DNA of 34,690 bases from Bacillota bacterium. Its GTDB lineage: Bacteria; Chloroflexota; Dormibacteria; Dormibacterales; Dormibacteraceae. A program made the translations under genes and the position numbers. Where the stretch lies: assembly GCA_021323605.1 (NCBI GenBank), contig JAJPKS010000302.1:1-34690 (forward strand), written 5' to 3'. The notes beneath the pieces are model-generated. The model was given only the letters and a program-made list of their open reading frames with translations, did not search any database and had not been told where the DNA came from. Shown here one piece after another: positions 1-9,294 of this stretch. How positions within the stretch are numbered: the first letter of the stretch is position 1; each line of letters begins with the position of its first letter.

Positions 1-534
1 GAAGCCGTACTGCTGGACGAGATCGGTGCGGACGATGGGCATGATGGCGATGTAGAAGTCGACCCAGCCCAGCCAGCGGCCGTTGACGTAGGCGACCTTC
101 TTGGCGACCGGCTCGACCGGCCCGAGCTTCTTCTCCGCGTACTCGACCACGTCGCTCATGTCGACCAGATCCTTCTCGTACAGATAGGTCAGGATCTGGG
201 CGTTCATCTCGATCATGTCGTGGCCGGCCTGGGCCGCCGCCTCGGAGGCGATCCGGGTGGGCAGATCGTAGGTGTTGATGTGGTCGATGGAGGCGGCGAC
301 TTTGTTCCGCTGGCCCCAGTCCTTGACGAAGCCGTCGATCCAGGTGTCGTAGGCGGGGATGAAGTGGCTCCACTGAAGGATGCGGAGCGACTTGTTGGCG
401 TTGCCACCGCCGGTGGCTCCCTGCTGCGAGACCCCGGTCGGGGCACACGCCGCGGCGGCCGCCCCCAGGCCGACGGTCGCGGCGCCCTTGAGCAGGTCGC
501 GCCGCGATATCGTCCGACTCCACAGTGGCATCAT
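1..534 (-). CDS. ABC-type extracellular solute-binding protein, N-terminal part (runs off the left edge)
   Basis: Minus-strand reading from ATG at 531/534: MPLWSRTISRRDLLKGAATVGLGAAAAACAPTG...LRILQWSHFIPAYDTWIDGFVKDWGQRNKVAASIDHINTYDLPTRIASEAAAQAGHDMIEMNAQ; twin-arginine SRRDLLK signal with lipobox-like Cys and a solute-binding-protein pattern. Open at the window edge, so absent from the ORF track. Confidence 0.85.
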   Translation of the reverse strand, partial: MMPLWSRTISRRDLLKGAATVGLGAAAAACAPTGVSQQGATGGGNANKSLRILQWSHFIPAYDTWIDGFVKDWGQRNKVAASIDHINTYDLPTRIASEAAAQAGHDMIEMNAQILTYLYEKDLVDMSDVVEYAEKKLGPVEPVAKKVAYVNGRWLGWVDFYIAIMPIVRTDLVQQYGF

Positions 535-730
535 CGGTCTTCCTCCTCTTTCTCTCTCGCCCACCCGAGGCTCATGGCCCACGGTAATCATCGGCGGTCT
601 GCCGGCGAAGGGCAAGAGGCCACGGCCCGTCGACGGCGGCGCGCCGCCGGCCACCCCACAGCCCTCGGCGCCGTCGCGAGCCGCGCCGGCGGCCTCCGGC
701 CGCGGGCCTCCTCGGCCGGCCTGGAAGCGA

Positions 731-937
731 CTAACGGGCTCGGAGCCAGAGGTTGAGGAGCAGCGTCAGCAGGAGGGAGAGCCCCAGGGAGAGCCCGAGC
801 GGGACGACCACCGTCACCCCGCCCAGCCGAAAGACGCCGGCCAGCGGCCCCGGCCCGAGCCAGGCGACCAGGAGCACGAGCCCGCCCATGGCCAGGAGTC
901 CGAGCCCGGCGACGAAGAGCAGGTCCCGCTCACCCAT
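731..937 (-). CDS. Small two-TM membrane protein, DUF2905-like
   Basis: 68 aa MGERDLLFVAGLGLLAMGGLVLLVAWLGPGPLAGVFRLGGVTVVVPLGLSLGLSLLLTLLLNLWLRAR; two hydrophobic helices, pattern resembles DUF2905. Confidence 0.5.
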   Translation of the reverse strand: MGERDLLFVAGLGLLAMGGLVLLVAWLGPGPLAGVFRLGGVTVVVPLGLSLGLSLLLTLLLNLWLRAR

Positions 938-1202
938 GACACGTCCTTCTTACCCCGTTCGCGCCCTTCCGTGATCCTCTCCTCAGGCTCGAGAACTCCG
1001 CTCGGCTCGGCGAGGGCGCTCGCCCCGGCGAGGGCGGGCCGCGGCCGACAGTTATCAAAAATTCGTCGACCGACCATGAACTTGCTATCTTGATCTCGAG
1101 TCGGAGGAGGTGGCCGTCGCTCGGGTCGGCGCCGGTGCGGAGGAGGCGGTCCCGGTCCGGCGCCGGCCGGCCACGGTCGCAGGACAGACGGGAGAGGAGA
1201 GG

Positions 1203-2552
1203 ATGGCGACGGGCGTGGTGATCGACGTTCGGCAGGAGCTCGATCGGTCCCCGATACGGCCCTTCCACTGGCTGCTGGTGATCCTGGTGGGGGTGGCCAC
1301 CCTCTTCGACGGCTACGACACCGTGAACCCGGCCTACGTGATCCACTACGTGGCCCGGCCCTGGCACCTGACGCCGGCCAACGCCGGCTTCCTGGTCTCC
1401 GCCGGGTTGATCGGGTTCGCGATCGGGTCGGTCGTCCACGGCGTGGTCGCCGACCGGGTGGGCAGGCGCCCGACCATGATCGCCGGCCTCCTCATCGGCG
1501 GCGTCTTCAGCGTCCTGACCGCCGCCCTGGCCGGCTCGTTCGCCTCCTTCGTCGCCCTCCGCATCCTCACCGGCCTCGGCCTGGGTGTGATCCTGCCCCT
1601 GGGCGTGGCCTACCTGAACGAGTACCTCAATGCCTCCTGGCGAAACCTGGTGATCTCGGTCGGCAGCCCCGGGTTCATGGTCGGCGCAGTGCTGGCCTCG
1701 ATCCTGGGGATCTTCCTCACCCCGACCTGGGGCTGGCAGGCCCTGTACTGGGCGGGGGCGGCGGGCATCGTGATCGCCGGGATCTTCCTCTTCGTGTTCC
1801 CGGAGTCGGCCGAGTACCTGGTGCGGCGCGGACGCTCGGCCGAGATCGCCCGGCTGCTGACCCGGCTCCACCCCTCCCGGCGGGAGCGGTACGCCGCCGC
1901 CACCTTCACCACCTCGGGTCGCATCGCCGGCCGAAGGGCCTGGAGGGAGTGGATCGAGACCCTGAGCCCTCGCTACCTGCGCACCACCATCGCCCTCTGG
2001 GTGACGGCCTTCTTCGTCCTCTTCTGCATCTACGGGCTGCAGGGATGGACGCCGACGGTGATGATCGAACGGCGGGCGAGCTTCGCCACCGGGTTCGCGT
2101 TCGGAGCCATCCTCCAGGGCTTCGGCATCCTGGGCGGCTGGGCGGCGGGCTACATCGCCGACCGCCTGATCGGCCAGCGGCCGACCATCGCCCTGTTCAG
2201 CGGGCTGGGGGCCCTGGCCGCCGTGCTGGTCGGCCTGGTCCACCTGATCGCCGTCGATGTGGCCGGCGTGGCCGCACTCGGCTTCTTCATCATCGGCGCG
2301 CAGGGCATCCTCAACAACTTCTGCGCCATGAGCTACCCGGTCCAGGTGCGCGCCGCCGGCGAGGGCTTCATGCTCGGGCTGGGCCGGATCGGGGGTCTGC
2401 TCGGCCCCTACGTCGGCGGCGTGGCGCTCGGAGCCTTCCGGACCACCGACGCCCTGTTCGTCACGGTGGCGATCGCGGCCGTGCTGGCGGTGGTCGCGAT
2501 CGCGGCGACCGGAGCCACGAGGACGGCCGCCTACGTGCCGGCGGAGGCGTAG
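1203..2552 (+). CDS. MFS transporter, aromatic acid:H+ symporter-like
   Basis: ATG at 1203 after gagagga SD; RPFHWLLVILVGVATLFDGYDTVNPAYV, GxxxDRVGRRPTMI loop and multiple TM helices. The longer ORF start (1110) lacks support. Confidence 0.88.
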   Translation: MATGVVIDVRQELDRSPIRPFHWLLVILVGVATLFDGYDTVNPAYVIHYVARPWHLTPANAGFLVSAGLIGFAIGSVVHGVVADRVGRRPTMIAGLLIGGVFSVLTAALAGSFASFVALRILTGLGLGVILPLGVAYLNEYLNASWRNLVISVGSPGFMVGAVLASILGIFLTPTWGWQALYWAGAAGIVIAGIFLFVFPESAEYLVRRGRSAEIARLLTRLHPSRRERYAAATFTTSGRIAGRRAWREWIETLSPRYLRTTIALWVTAFFVLFCIYGLQGWTPTVMIERRASFATGFAFGAILQGFGILGGWAAGYIADRLIGQRPTIALFSGLGALAAVLVGLVHLIAVDVAGVAALGFFIIGAQGILNNFCAMSYPVQVRAAGEGFMLGLGRIGGLLGPYVGGVALGAFRTTDALFVTVAIAAVLAVVAIAATGATRTAAYVPAEA

Positions 2553-2582
2553 CCGACGGGCGAGGCGGAGCGCCACCAGGTC

Positions 2583-4145
2583 GTGATCGTGGGCAGCGGC
2601 CCGGTCGGCCTGGCGCTGGCCGTCGACCTCGGCCAGCGCGGCATCGACTGCGCCCTGGTCGAGCGGCGCCGTGACGTCGGCCGGATCCCCAAGGGCCAGA
2701 ACCTCAGCCAGCGCAGCCTCGAGCACTTCTACTTCTGGGGCTGCGTCGACGAGCTGCGGGCGGCCCGCCTGCTCCCGCGCGGCTACCCGATCGGCGGCCT
2801 CACCGCCTACGACAACCTGATGGGCCGGTACTGGTACGCCCCGCCCGGACGCGAGCTCGTCCGGCGCTACTACTTCCAGGAGAACGAGCGGCTGCCCCAG
2901 TACCTCACCGAGGCCGTCCTCCGCAACCGCGTCCGCGAGCTCCGCGACGTCACCGCGCTCTTCGGGTGGACCGCCGTGGCCCTGGAACAGGACGACTACG
3001 GGGTGCGCACGACCCTGGTCCGGGACGGCGATCGCGCCCGGCGGGTGCTGATCGCCGACTATCTCGTGGGCTGCGACGGGGCGCGGTCGCCGGTCAGGAC
3101 GCAGGTGGGCATCACCCTCCGAGGCCGCGACCTCCGTCGGCGGATGGTGCTGGCCGTCTTCCGCTCGCGCCGGCTCCACGACGCCCTGAAGCGCTTCCCG
3201 GCGCGCACCACCTATCGGGTCCTGCGGCCCGAGCTGGAGGGGTACTGGGAGTTCTTCGGGCGGGTCGACCTGGGAGAGGGCTGGTTCTTCCATGCCCCGG
3301 TGCCGGACGGCGCCGGGCCGGCGAGCCTCGACGTCCACCGCCTGCTCGAGCGCGCGGCCGGCATCTCCTTTCCCTGCGCCCTCGAGCACGTCGGGTTCTG
3401 GGACCTGCGGATCGCGGTCGCCGACCGCTACCGGCGCGGTCGCGTCCTCATCGCCGGCGACGCCTGCCACAGCCACCCTCCGTACGGAGGCTTCGGCCTG
3501 AACACCGGCCTCGAGGACGCGGCCAACCTGGGCTGGAAGCTGGCCGCCGTCCTCCGGGGATGGGGGGGCGAGAGCCTGCTGGACTCCTACGAGGTGGAGC
3601 GCCGGCCGGTCGCGCTCGAGACCACGGAGGAGATCGTGGCCGACATCGACCGGGACCGGGCCTTCCTGGAGCGCTACCGGCCCGACCTCGACCGGCGGGA
3701 GTTCGAGCGAGCCTGGAGCACGCTGGCGGCGAGGTCCCGGAACCGGGTCGAGTCGTACGAGCCGCACTACGAGGGGTCGCCGGTGGTGGTCGGGGCGTGC
3801 GGCCCCACCCCTGGCGTCCGCGGCCGCCACTCGCCGAGGGCACGCCCCGGGCACCACCTGACGCCCCAACCTCTGTCCTCGGGCAGGAACGTGTACGAGG
3901 AGCTGGGCGGCGACTTCACCCTGCTCGCCTTCGGCGCGGAAGAGCGGGCGGTCCACCCCTTCCAGACGGCGGCGGACGCCCTCCGGGTCCCGCTCCGGGT
4001 GGTGCGGGACACGTACCAGGCCGGACGCCGATCGTACGAGTGTCGCCTGATCCTGATCCGCCCCGACCAGTACGTCGCCTGGGCCGGCGACCGACCGCCG
4101 CCCGAACCGGAGGAGGTGATGCGAACGGCGGCCGGGCTCGGCTGA
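2583..4145 (+). CDS. FAD-dependent aromatic hydroxylase (PheA/TfdB/MhpA-type)
   Basis: VIVGSGPVGLALAVDLGQRGIDCALVERR dinucleotide fold, DG motif (YLVGCDGARSPVR), GDACHSHPPYGGFGLNTGLEDAANLGWKLAAVL. True start uncertain (see findings). Confidence 0.88.
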   Translation: MIVGSGPVGLALAVDLGQRGIDCALVERRRDVGRIPKGQNLSQRSLEHFYFWGCVDELRAARLLPRGYPIGGLTAYDNLMGRYWYAPPGRELVRRYYFQENERLPQYLTEAVLRNRVRELRDVTALFGWTAVALEQDDYGVRTTLVRDGDRARRVLIADYLVGCDGARSPVRTQVGITLRGRDLRRRMVLAVFRSRRLHDALKRFPARTTYRVLRPELEGYWEFFGRVDLGEGWFFHAPVPDGAGPASLDVHRLLERAAGISFPCALEHVGFWDLRIAVADRYRRGRVLIAGDACHSHPPYGGFGLNTGLEDAANLGWKLAAVLRGWGGESLLDSYEVERRPVALETTEEIVADIDRDRAFLERYRPDLDRREFERAWSTLAARSRNRVESYEPHYEGSPVVVGACGPTPGVRGRHSPRARPGHHLTPQPLSSGRNVYEELGGDFTLLAFGAEERAVHPFQTAADALRVPLRVVRDTYQAGRRSYECRLILIRPDQYVAWAGDRPPPEPEEVMRTAAGLG

Positions 4146-4289
4146 GACCTCCGGCCGCCGCCGGGGCCGGCGCCCCGGACGGGGCAGCCCGGGGCGAGAC
4201 CGGACCCGACGCCGGTCCGGGCACGCCATCCGGACCGCGTGCCCGGTTCACCGGTGCCTCGACCGCCGGCGGGCGCGAGCCGGTCGCGC

Positions 4290-4556
4290 TCAGGCCCTGC
4301 GCACGACCTGGTACAGGCCCGCCTCGACCGTCACCGTCTCCCCCGCGCCCTCGATCCGTCCCGGGCCGCCGAGGCGGAGGTAGGTCCCACAGTCGGGGGT
4401 CTCGATCAGCTCGGCGTCGTCGGCGGCGACCCAGCACCGTCCCCCGCCCGGCCCCTCGTCGATCAGGACCAGGCGTCCGGCCTCCGCGGCCACGCGGCGT
4501 CCGGCCAGGCCCTGGTCGCCGGCCGGGATCAACAGCAACCGTTCCAGTCTGATCAC
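4290..4556 (-). CDS. Small hypothetical protein
   Basis: 88 aa MIRLERLLLIPAGDQGLAGRRVAAEAGRLVLIDEGPGGGRCWVAADDAELIETPDCGTYLRLGG...; protein-like composition, divergent from the HpaB-like gene, no family recognised. Confidence 0.45.
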   Translation of the reverse strand: MIRLERLLLIPAGDQGLAGRRVAAEAGRLVLIDEGPGGGRCWVAADDAELIETPDCGTYLRLGGPGRIEGAGETVTVEAGLYQVVRRA

Positions 4557-4682
4557 GCGATCGGATCGCTCCTCTCATCCAGTGTGACCGACCCGGCCGG
4601 CGCGACGCCGGGGATGGCCTGCCCTATCGTGGGAGGCGTGGGACCCCGCCGGCGACGGGCCGGCGGTCGGATCCGGATCGCC

Positions 4683-4715
4683 GCACGTTCCAGGCAGTGC
4701 ACGTTCTCAGGCAGT
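4683..4715. repeat. Two adjacent imperfect direct repeats upstream of the HpaB-like gene
   Basis: GCACGTTCCAGGCAGT (4683-4698) immediately followed by GCACGTTCTCAGGCAGT (4699-4715). Confidence 0.75.
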
Positions 4716-4738
4716 GATGGACGACGGGAGGGACGGAG

Positions 4739-6301
4739 ATGACGATCGAGACGCCGATGGGCACCGGCTCCCGGCCGATGACGGGCGCGGAGTACCTGGA
4801 GAGCCTGCGCGACGGCCGTGAGATCTGGGCCTACGGGGAACGGGTCAGGGACGTGACCACGCATCCTGCCTACCGGAACACGGCGCGCATGATCGCGCGC
4901 CTCTACGACGCCCTCCACGACCCCGAGCGACAGCCGCGCCTGGTGGCCGAGACCGACACCGGCAGCGGGGGCTTCACCCATCGTTTCTTCCGCACTTCCC
5001 GCAGCGCCCAGGAGCTGGTCGAGGCGCGGGACGCGATCGCCGAGTGGGCCCGCATGACCTACGGCTGGCTGGGGCGGAGCCCGGACTACAAGGCCGCCTT
5101 CCTGGGCACGCTGGGAGCCAACTCGGCCTTCTACGCCCCCTACGAGGAGAACGCCCGGCGCTGGTACCGGCAGGCGCAGGAGCAGGTCCAGTTCTGGAAC
5201 CACGCCATCATCAACCCCCCGGTCGACCGGCAGCGCGGCCCGGACGAGGTCCGCGACGTCTACGTCCACGTGGAGGAGGAGACCGACGCCGGGCTGGTGG
5301 TCAGCGGGGCGAAGGTGGTGGCAACCGGGTCCGCGCTCACCCACGTCAACTTCATCGCCCACTACGGGCCCCTGCCCATCAGGACCCGGGAGTTCGCGCT
5401 CTGCTTCGCCCTGCCGGTCAACGCCCGGGGGGTCAAGCTGATCTGCCGTCCCTCCTACGAGCTGACGGCCGAGGTCGTGGGCAGTCCCTTCGACTACCCC
5501 CTCTCCAGCCGGCTGGACGAGAACGACGCCATCTTCATCCTCGACCGGGTGCTGGTGCCCTGGGAGAACGTCTTCATCTACGGGGACGTGGACAAGATCA
5601 ACGGCTTCTTCCCGGCCTCGGGCTTCATCCCCCGCTTCACCTTCCACGGCTGCACCCGCCTGGCGGTCAAGCTGGACTTCATCGCCGGGCTGCTGCTCAA
5701 GGCGGTGGAGGCCACCGGGGCCAGGGACTTCCGGGGCGTGCAGGCGCGCCTCGGCGAGGTGCTGGCCTGGCGCAACCTGTTCTGGGCTCTGACCGACGCC
5801 ATGGCCAGGACCCCCGAGCCCTGGGTCGGCGAGGCGGTGCTCCCCAACACCGACTACGGGCTCGTCTACCGGCTCTTCTCGACCATCGCCTACCCCCGGA
5901 TCAAGGAGATCGTGCAGCTCGACCTGGGCAGCGCCCTGATCTACCTCAACTCCCACGCCCGGGACTTCGCCAACCCCGAGCTGCGGCCCTACCTGGAGCG
6001 GTACGTGCGCGGCTCCAACGGCTACGGAGCGGTGGACCGGATCAAGCTCATGAAGCTACTCTGGGACGCCATCGGGACGGAGTTCGGAGGGCGCCACGAG
6101 CTCTACGAGCGCAACTACTCCGGCAACCACGAGAACATCCGCCTCGAGGTCCTGCTTCAGGCCGTGGCCACCGGCGACGCCGACCGGTTCAAGGGCTTCG
6201 CCGAGCAGTGCATGGCCGAGTACGACCTCGACGGGTGGACGGTGCCCGACCTCGTCAACCCCGAGGACGTGAACGTGATCAAAAAGGGCCTCCAGGGCTG
6301 A
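4739..6301 (+). CDS. hpaB: 4-hydroxyphenylacetate 3-monooxygenase oxygenase component (HpaB/HpaH family)
   Basis: 520 aa; [94 protein letters not shown]. Confidence 0.92.
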   Translation: MTIETPMGTGSRPMTGAEYLESLRDGREIWAYGERVRDVTTHPAYRNTARMIARLYDALHDPERQPRLVAETDTGSGGFTHRFFRTSRSAQELVEARDAIAEWARMTYGWLGRSPDYKAAFLGTLGANSAFYAPYEENARRWYRQAQEQVQFWNHAIINPPVDRQRGPDEVRDVYVHVEEETDAGLVVSGAKVVATGSALTHVNFIAHYGPLPIRTREFALCFALPVNARGVKLICRPSYELTAEVVGSPFDYPLSSRLDENDAIFILDRVLVPWENVFIYGDVDKINGFFPASGFIPRFTFHGCTRLAVKLDFIAGLLLKAVEATGARDFRGVQARLGEVLAWRNLFWALTDAMARTPEPWVGEAVLPNTDYGLVYRLFSTIAYPRIKEIVQLDLGSALIYLNSHARDFANPELRPYLERYVRGSNGYGAVDRIKLMKLLWDAIGTEFGGRHELYERNYSGNHENIRLEVLLQAVATGDADRFKGFAEQCMAEYDLDGWTVPDLVNPEDVNVIKKGLQG

Positions 6302-6326
6302 CCGTCGCCCCGGGCCGGGGCGGTGG
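6302..6326. terminator. Bidirectional hairpin between convergent genes
   Basis: CCGTCGCCCC-GGGCC-GGGGCGGTGG stem-loop, 10 bp stem with two G-T pairs, between the HpaB-like stop and the DapA-like stop. Confidence 0.45.
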
Positions 6327-6335
6327 CCAGCGGCC

Positions 6336-7286
6336 TCAGGCCACGGCCGTCACCCCCGTCGGCTGGGGCAACCGGGCCAGTCGGTGGCGCAGCTCCTCGA
6401 CCTCGGCCGGGTCGAGGCGGCGCAGGGGCCGGGTCAGGGTGGCGTGATCGATCACCCCCCAGAGGCGGAGCACGTGCTTCATCGTCCCCAGCGAGGCGGC
6501 GTTGCCCGAGCCGCCGCGGGCCACCTGCTTCAGATCCTCGAACCTGATTGCCAGCTCCTGGGCAGCGGTGGCGGCGGCCAGGTCGCCCCGTGCCATCGCC
6601 TCGTACACGGCCACACAGGCGGCCGGGGCGACGTTGGAGACGGCGGGCACGGCCCCCACCGCGCCGATGGCCAGGCCGGCGTCGATCAGGACCCGGGAGC
6701 CGAGGAAACACCGAAAGCGCTCCGTCAGCCCCTCACCGCGCAGGGCCAGGACCAGGGACCTGAACCACTCGAGGTCGTTCTGGCTGTCCTTGATCCCGGC
6801 GCAGACGCCCTCCCGGGCCAGGGTCAGGGTGGCCTCCAGGGTCATCCGCACCTTGACCGTCTGCGGGATGTTGTAGACCAACAAGGGCAGCTCGGGATGG
6901 GCCTCCTTCAACGTCCGGAAGTGGGCGACGGTCTCGTCCATGGTGTGGGGGAAGTAGTGGGGCGGGGTCGAGGCCAGTCCGTCCACGCCGGCCTCGGCGG
7001 CGTGCCGCGCGTGCCGGAGCGCCAGCGCGGTCGAGCTGTCGCCCACGCTCGCCACCACCGGGACTCGGCCCGCCGCCTGCTCGACCGCGATCGCCACCGC
7101 CCGCGCCCGCTCCGTCTCGGGAAGGCAGGGAAACTCGCCGGTGGTGCCCATGACCCAGAGGCCGTGGACCCCGGCCCCGATCAGGAAGTCCACCAGGCGC
7201 CGCAGCGAGCGCTCGTCGACGGCTTCGTCCGGGGTCAACGGCGTCAGCATGGGGGTGAAGATTCCGCGCAGTCGGCTCAGCTCCAT
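6336..7286 (-). CDS. Dihydrodipicolinate synthase/N-acetylneuraminate lyase family aldolase
   Basis: 316 aa; GIFTPMLTPLTPDEAVDERSLRRLVDFLIGAGVHGLWVMGTTGEFPCL, PLLVYNIPQTVKVRMTLE, CAGIKDSQND (Schiff-base Lys). Confidence 0.9.
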   Translation of the reverse strand: MELSRLRGIFTPMLTPLTPDEAVDERSLRRLVDFLIGAGVHGLWVMGTTGEFPCLPETERARAVAIAVEQAAGRVPVVASVGDSSTALALRHARHAAEAGVDGLASTPPHYFPHTMDETVAHFRTLKEAHPELPLLVYNIPQTVKVRMTLEATLTLAREGVCAGIKDSQNDLEWFRSLVLALRGEGLTERFRCFLGSRVLIDAGLAIGAVGAVPAVSNVAPAACVAVYEAMARGDLAAATAAQELAIRFEDLKQVARGGSGNAASLGTMKHVLRLWGVIDHATLTRPLRRLDPAEVEELRHRLARLPQPTGVTAVA

Positions 7287-7480
7287 GTCCGCAATCTAGC
7301 CTTCTGGGCGCGGCGCGGCACGGGCGGTCGGGCGGCGACGCCGGCCGCCGGCCATCGCTCCGGCCCCATCCGCGACCCGGGATCTCTACCATGGCGAGGG
7401 TGAGCGGCCGATGAAGCACCGGGTTCGACCGGCGCCTCCGCGGCCCGCCACGACTTCAAACAGGAGGCTGCGGATCGGCA

Positions 7481-8059
7481 GTGGACTACCAGCTCGAGCA
7501 GCTCATCAACGGGCCGGCGGGCACCCACCCGCTGTGGGACCGGGTCATGACCACGGTCGCGGTCGGGGCCGAGCCGGCGTTCATCGCTCTGATCGTGCTC
7601 TGGTTCCTGGTCGGTCTCTGGCGCCGCTCCCCCCGGGACCGGACCGGGGCCGTGCTGGCCACGCTCGCGGCCGGGATCGGGCTGGTCGCCAACCTGGTGA
7701 TCGGCCACCTCTGGTTCCGGGCCCGGCCCTTCGTGGCCCACCCGGACACGGTCCACCTGCTGGTGCGTCACACCAACGACGCCTCCTTCCCCAGCGACCA
7801 CGCGGTGGGGGCCTTTGCCATCGCCGGCGTCCTGCTCGCCGTGCACCGCAAGCTGGGCGCCCTGGCCATCCTCGCCGCGCTGTTGATCGCCTATGCCCGG
7901 GTCTACGTCGGAGACCACTACCCGGGCGATGTGGCCGCCGGGGCGCTCGTCGGCCTGGCCGCGGCCTGGTTCTGCGCCGGCCCCGTCCGTCCCTACCTGG
8001 CCGCCCTCGACGACTGGCTCAGTGAGTGGCTGGGCGCTCGATGGCTCCAGCACGGCTGA
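7481..8059 (+). CDS. PAP2-superfamily (phosphatidic acid phosphatase-like) membrane protein
   Basis: RARPFVAHP, SFPSDHAVGAFAIAG, YARVYVGDHYPGDVAAGALVG: the three PAP2 signature motifs. Confidence 0.9.
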   Translation: MDYQLEQLINGPAGTHPLWDRVMTTVAVGAEPAFIALIVLWFLVGLWRRSPRDRTGAVLATLAAGIGLVANLVIGHLWFRARPFVAHPDTVHLLVRHTNDASFPSDHAVGAFAIAGVLLAVHRKLGALAILAALLIAYARVYVGDHYPGDVAAGALVGLAAAWFCAGPVRPYLAALDDWLSEWLGARWLQHG

Positions 8060-8066
8060 GCGCCCG

Positions 8067-8098
8067 GGCGCGGGGCCCGCTCGAGCGGGCCCCGCGCC
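8067..8098. terminator. Bidirectional terminator-like perfect palindrome
   Basis: GGCGCGGGGCCCGCTCGAGCGGGCCCCGCGCC, 32 bp perfect inverted repeat between convergent genes; no T-tract. Confidence 0.6.
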
Positions 8099-8122
8099 GC
8101 CCGGACGGCCCGACCACGACGC

Positions 8123-8716
8123 TCAGGAGGTCGAGATCGAGGGCGTGCCCGAGGCCGTCACCTGGAAGGTGTCCCACATGCCGGCGTCCTCGTGTCCCGG
8201 CACCAGACAGGCGATCCGGAAGGTCCCGGTCCGGTCAGGGGTGAAGGAGAAGGTCTGGGTGCCCCCCGGAGGGACCCCGCTGGTGGGGTTGGGCGAGGTG
8301 GCGCCGGGGAAGACCGGCGTGGTGGAGTTGGCTCCGGACACGATCGAGCAGGAGTGCGGGATCGAGCCCTGGTTGCGGCAGTTCACGGTCACCTTCCACC
8401 CCACCGGTACGCTGACGGTCATCTTGCCGTCGGTGTAGCCGTTGAAGTTGAACGTGTTGCCGGCGCCGCTCTTGCTGGCGATGAGGTCGATGGTGACCGA
8501 CCGGGCGGCCGCGTCCGTGGAGAGGTACTGGGACGTCCCGGAGGCGCCTGGGGAGGCGGCGGCGCTCGGCCGGGCGCCGGGCGCCGGCGTCGCCGTGTAG
8601 TAGCCGCCGGGGGTGCTGCTCGACGACCCGCCGCAGGCGGCGAGGCCGAGGGCGGCCGTCGCCAGGCCCGCGGTCAGGGCGATGCGACCACGTGAGAATG
8701 CCGACACGCCTACCAT
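8123..8716 (-). CDS. Lipoprotein with sulfocyanin-like (type 1 copper) cupredoxin domain
   Basis: Lipobox LGLAACGG; NQGSIPHSCSIV and FRIACLVPGHEDAGMW, giving candidate H/C/H/M copper ligands. Confidence 0.8.
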   Translation of the reverse strand: MVGVSAFSRGRIALTAGLATAALGLAACGGSSSSTPGGYYTATPAPGARPSAAASPGASGTSQYLSTDAAARSVTIDLIASKSGAGNTFNFNGYTDGKMTVSVPVGWKVTVNCRNQGSIPHSCSIVSGANSTTPVFPGATSPNPTSGVPPGGTQTFSFTPDRTGTFRIACLVPGHEDAGMWDTFQVTASGTPSISTS

Positions 8717-8730
8717 GGTAGGCGCGTGAC

Positions 8731-9288
8731 ATGAGTAGCACCCAGGACACGACCTCTCACGACCGTCCCACCGAGCGCCGCATGACCCGGCGCAACTTCA
8801 TCGTCTGGTACCTCGCCGGGCTGCTGACCGCGCTCGTGGTCGCGATCATCGCCCCCATCCTCGTCTACGTCTACCCGCCGCCCGGCCAGACCAAGCGGCA
8901 GGGGATCAAGGTCCAGCTGCCCACGCCGCTGGACCAGATCGAGCCGGGGACGGCGGTGGAGTTCCAGTCGCCGCCTCAGACCGGCTTCCTGATGGTGGAT
9001 GGCGGCGGCGACAACTACGCCGGGAAGATCGGGTTCAAGGGCTACGTGGTCAACGTGGGCAGCGAGCTGGTCGTGCTCAGCGCCACCTGCTCGCACCTCG
9101 GCTGCCAGATCAACCCGCCCTCGGGCTCGCAGAAGATCTTCCTCTGCCCCTGCCATGGCTCCGAGTTCGACCTGCACGGCAAGGTGACCCACGGCCCGGC
9201 CATCGCCCCCCTCTCCCACTATGCCTGGCACGCCAGCGGGCCGGGTGAGATCACGGTGCTGGGGGTGCCGCTGCCCGGCGTCGGGTAG
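8731..9288 (+). CDS. Rieske [2Fe-2S] protein with N-terminal TM anchor
   Basis: RRNFIVWYLAGLLTALVVAIIAPILVYVYPP anchor; CSHLGCQ ... CPCHGSEFDLHGKV Rieske motifs. Confidence 0.92.
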   Translation: MSSTQDTTSHDRPTERRMTRRNFIVWYLAGLLTALVVAIIAPILVYVYPPPGQTKRQGIKVQLPTPLDQIEPGTAVEFQSPPQTGFLMVDGGGDNYAGKIGFKGYVVNVGSELVVLSATCSHLGCQINPPSGSQKIFLCPCHGSEFDLHGKVTHGPAIAPLSHYAWHASGPGEITVLGVPLPGVG

Positions 9289-9294
9289 GGTGGC

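Noticed and set aside
930-4229. 1099-aa minus-strand ORF
   Set aside because: Antisense shadow of the MFS and FAD-hydroxylase genes; low-complexity R/P/G/D/E/H-rich translation typical of GC-rich antisense frames.
8067-8098. 32-bp perfect palindrome as a mobile-element end or recombination site
   Set aside because: Sits between two convergent stops, simplest explanation is a bidirectional terminator; no partner copy or transposase seen.
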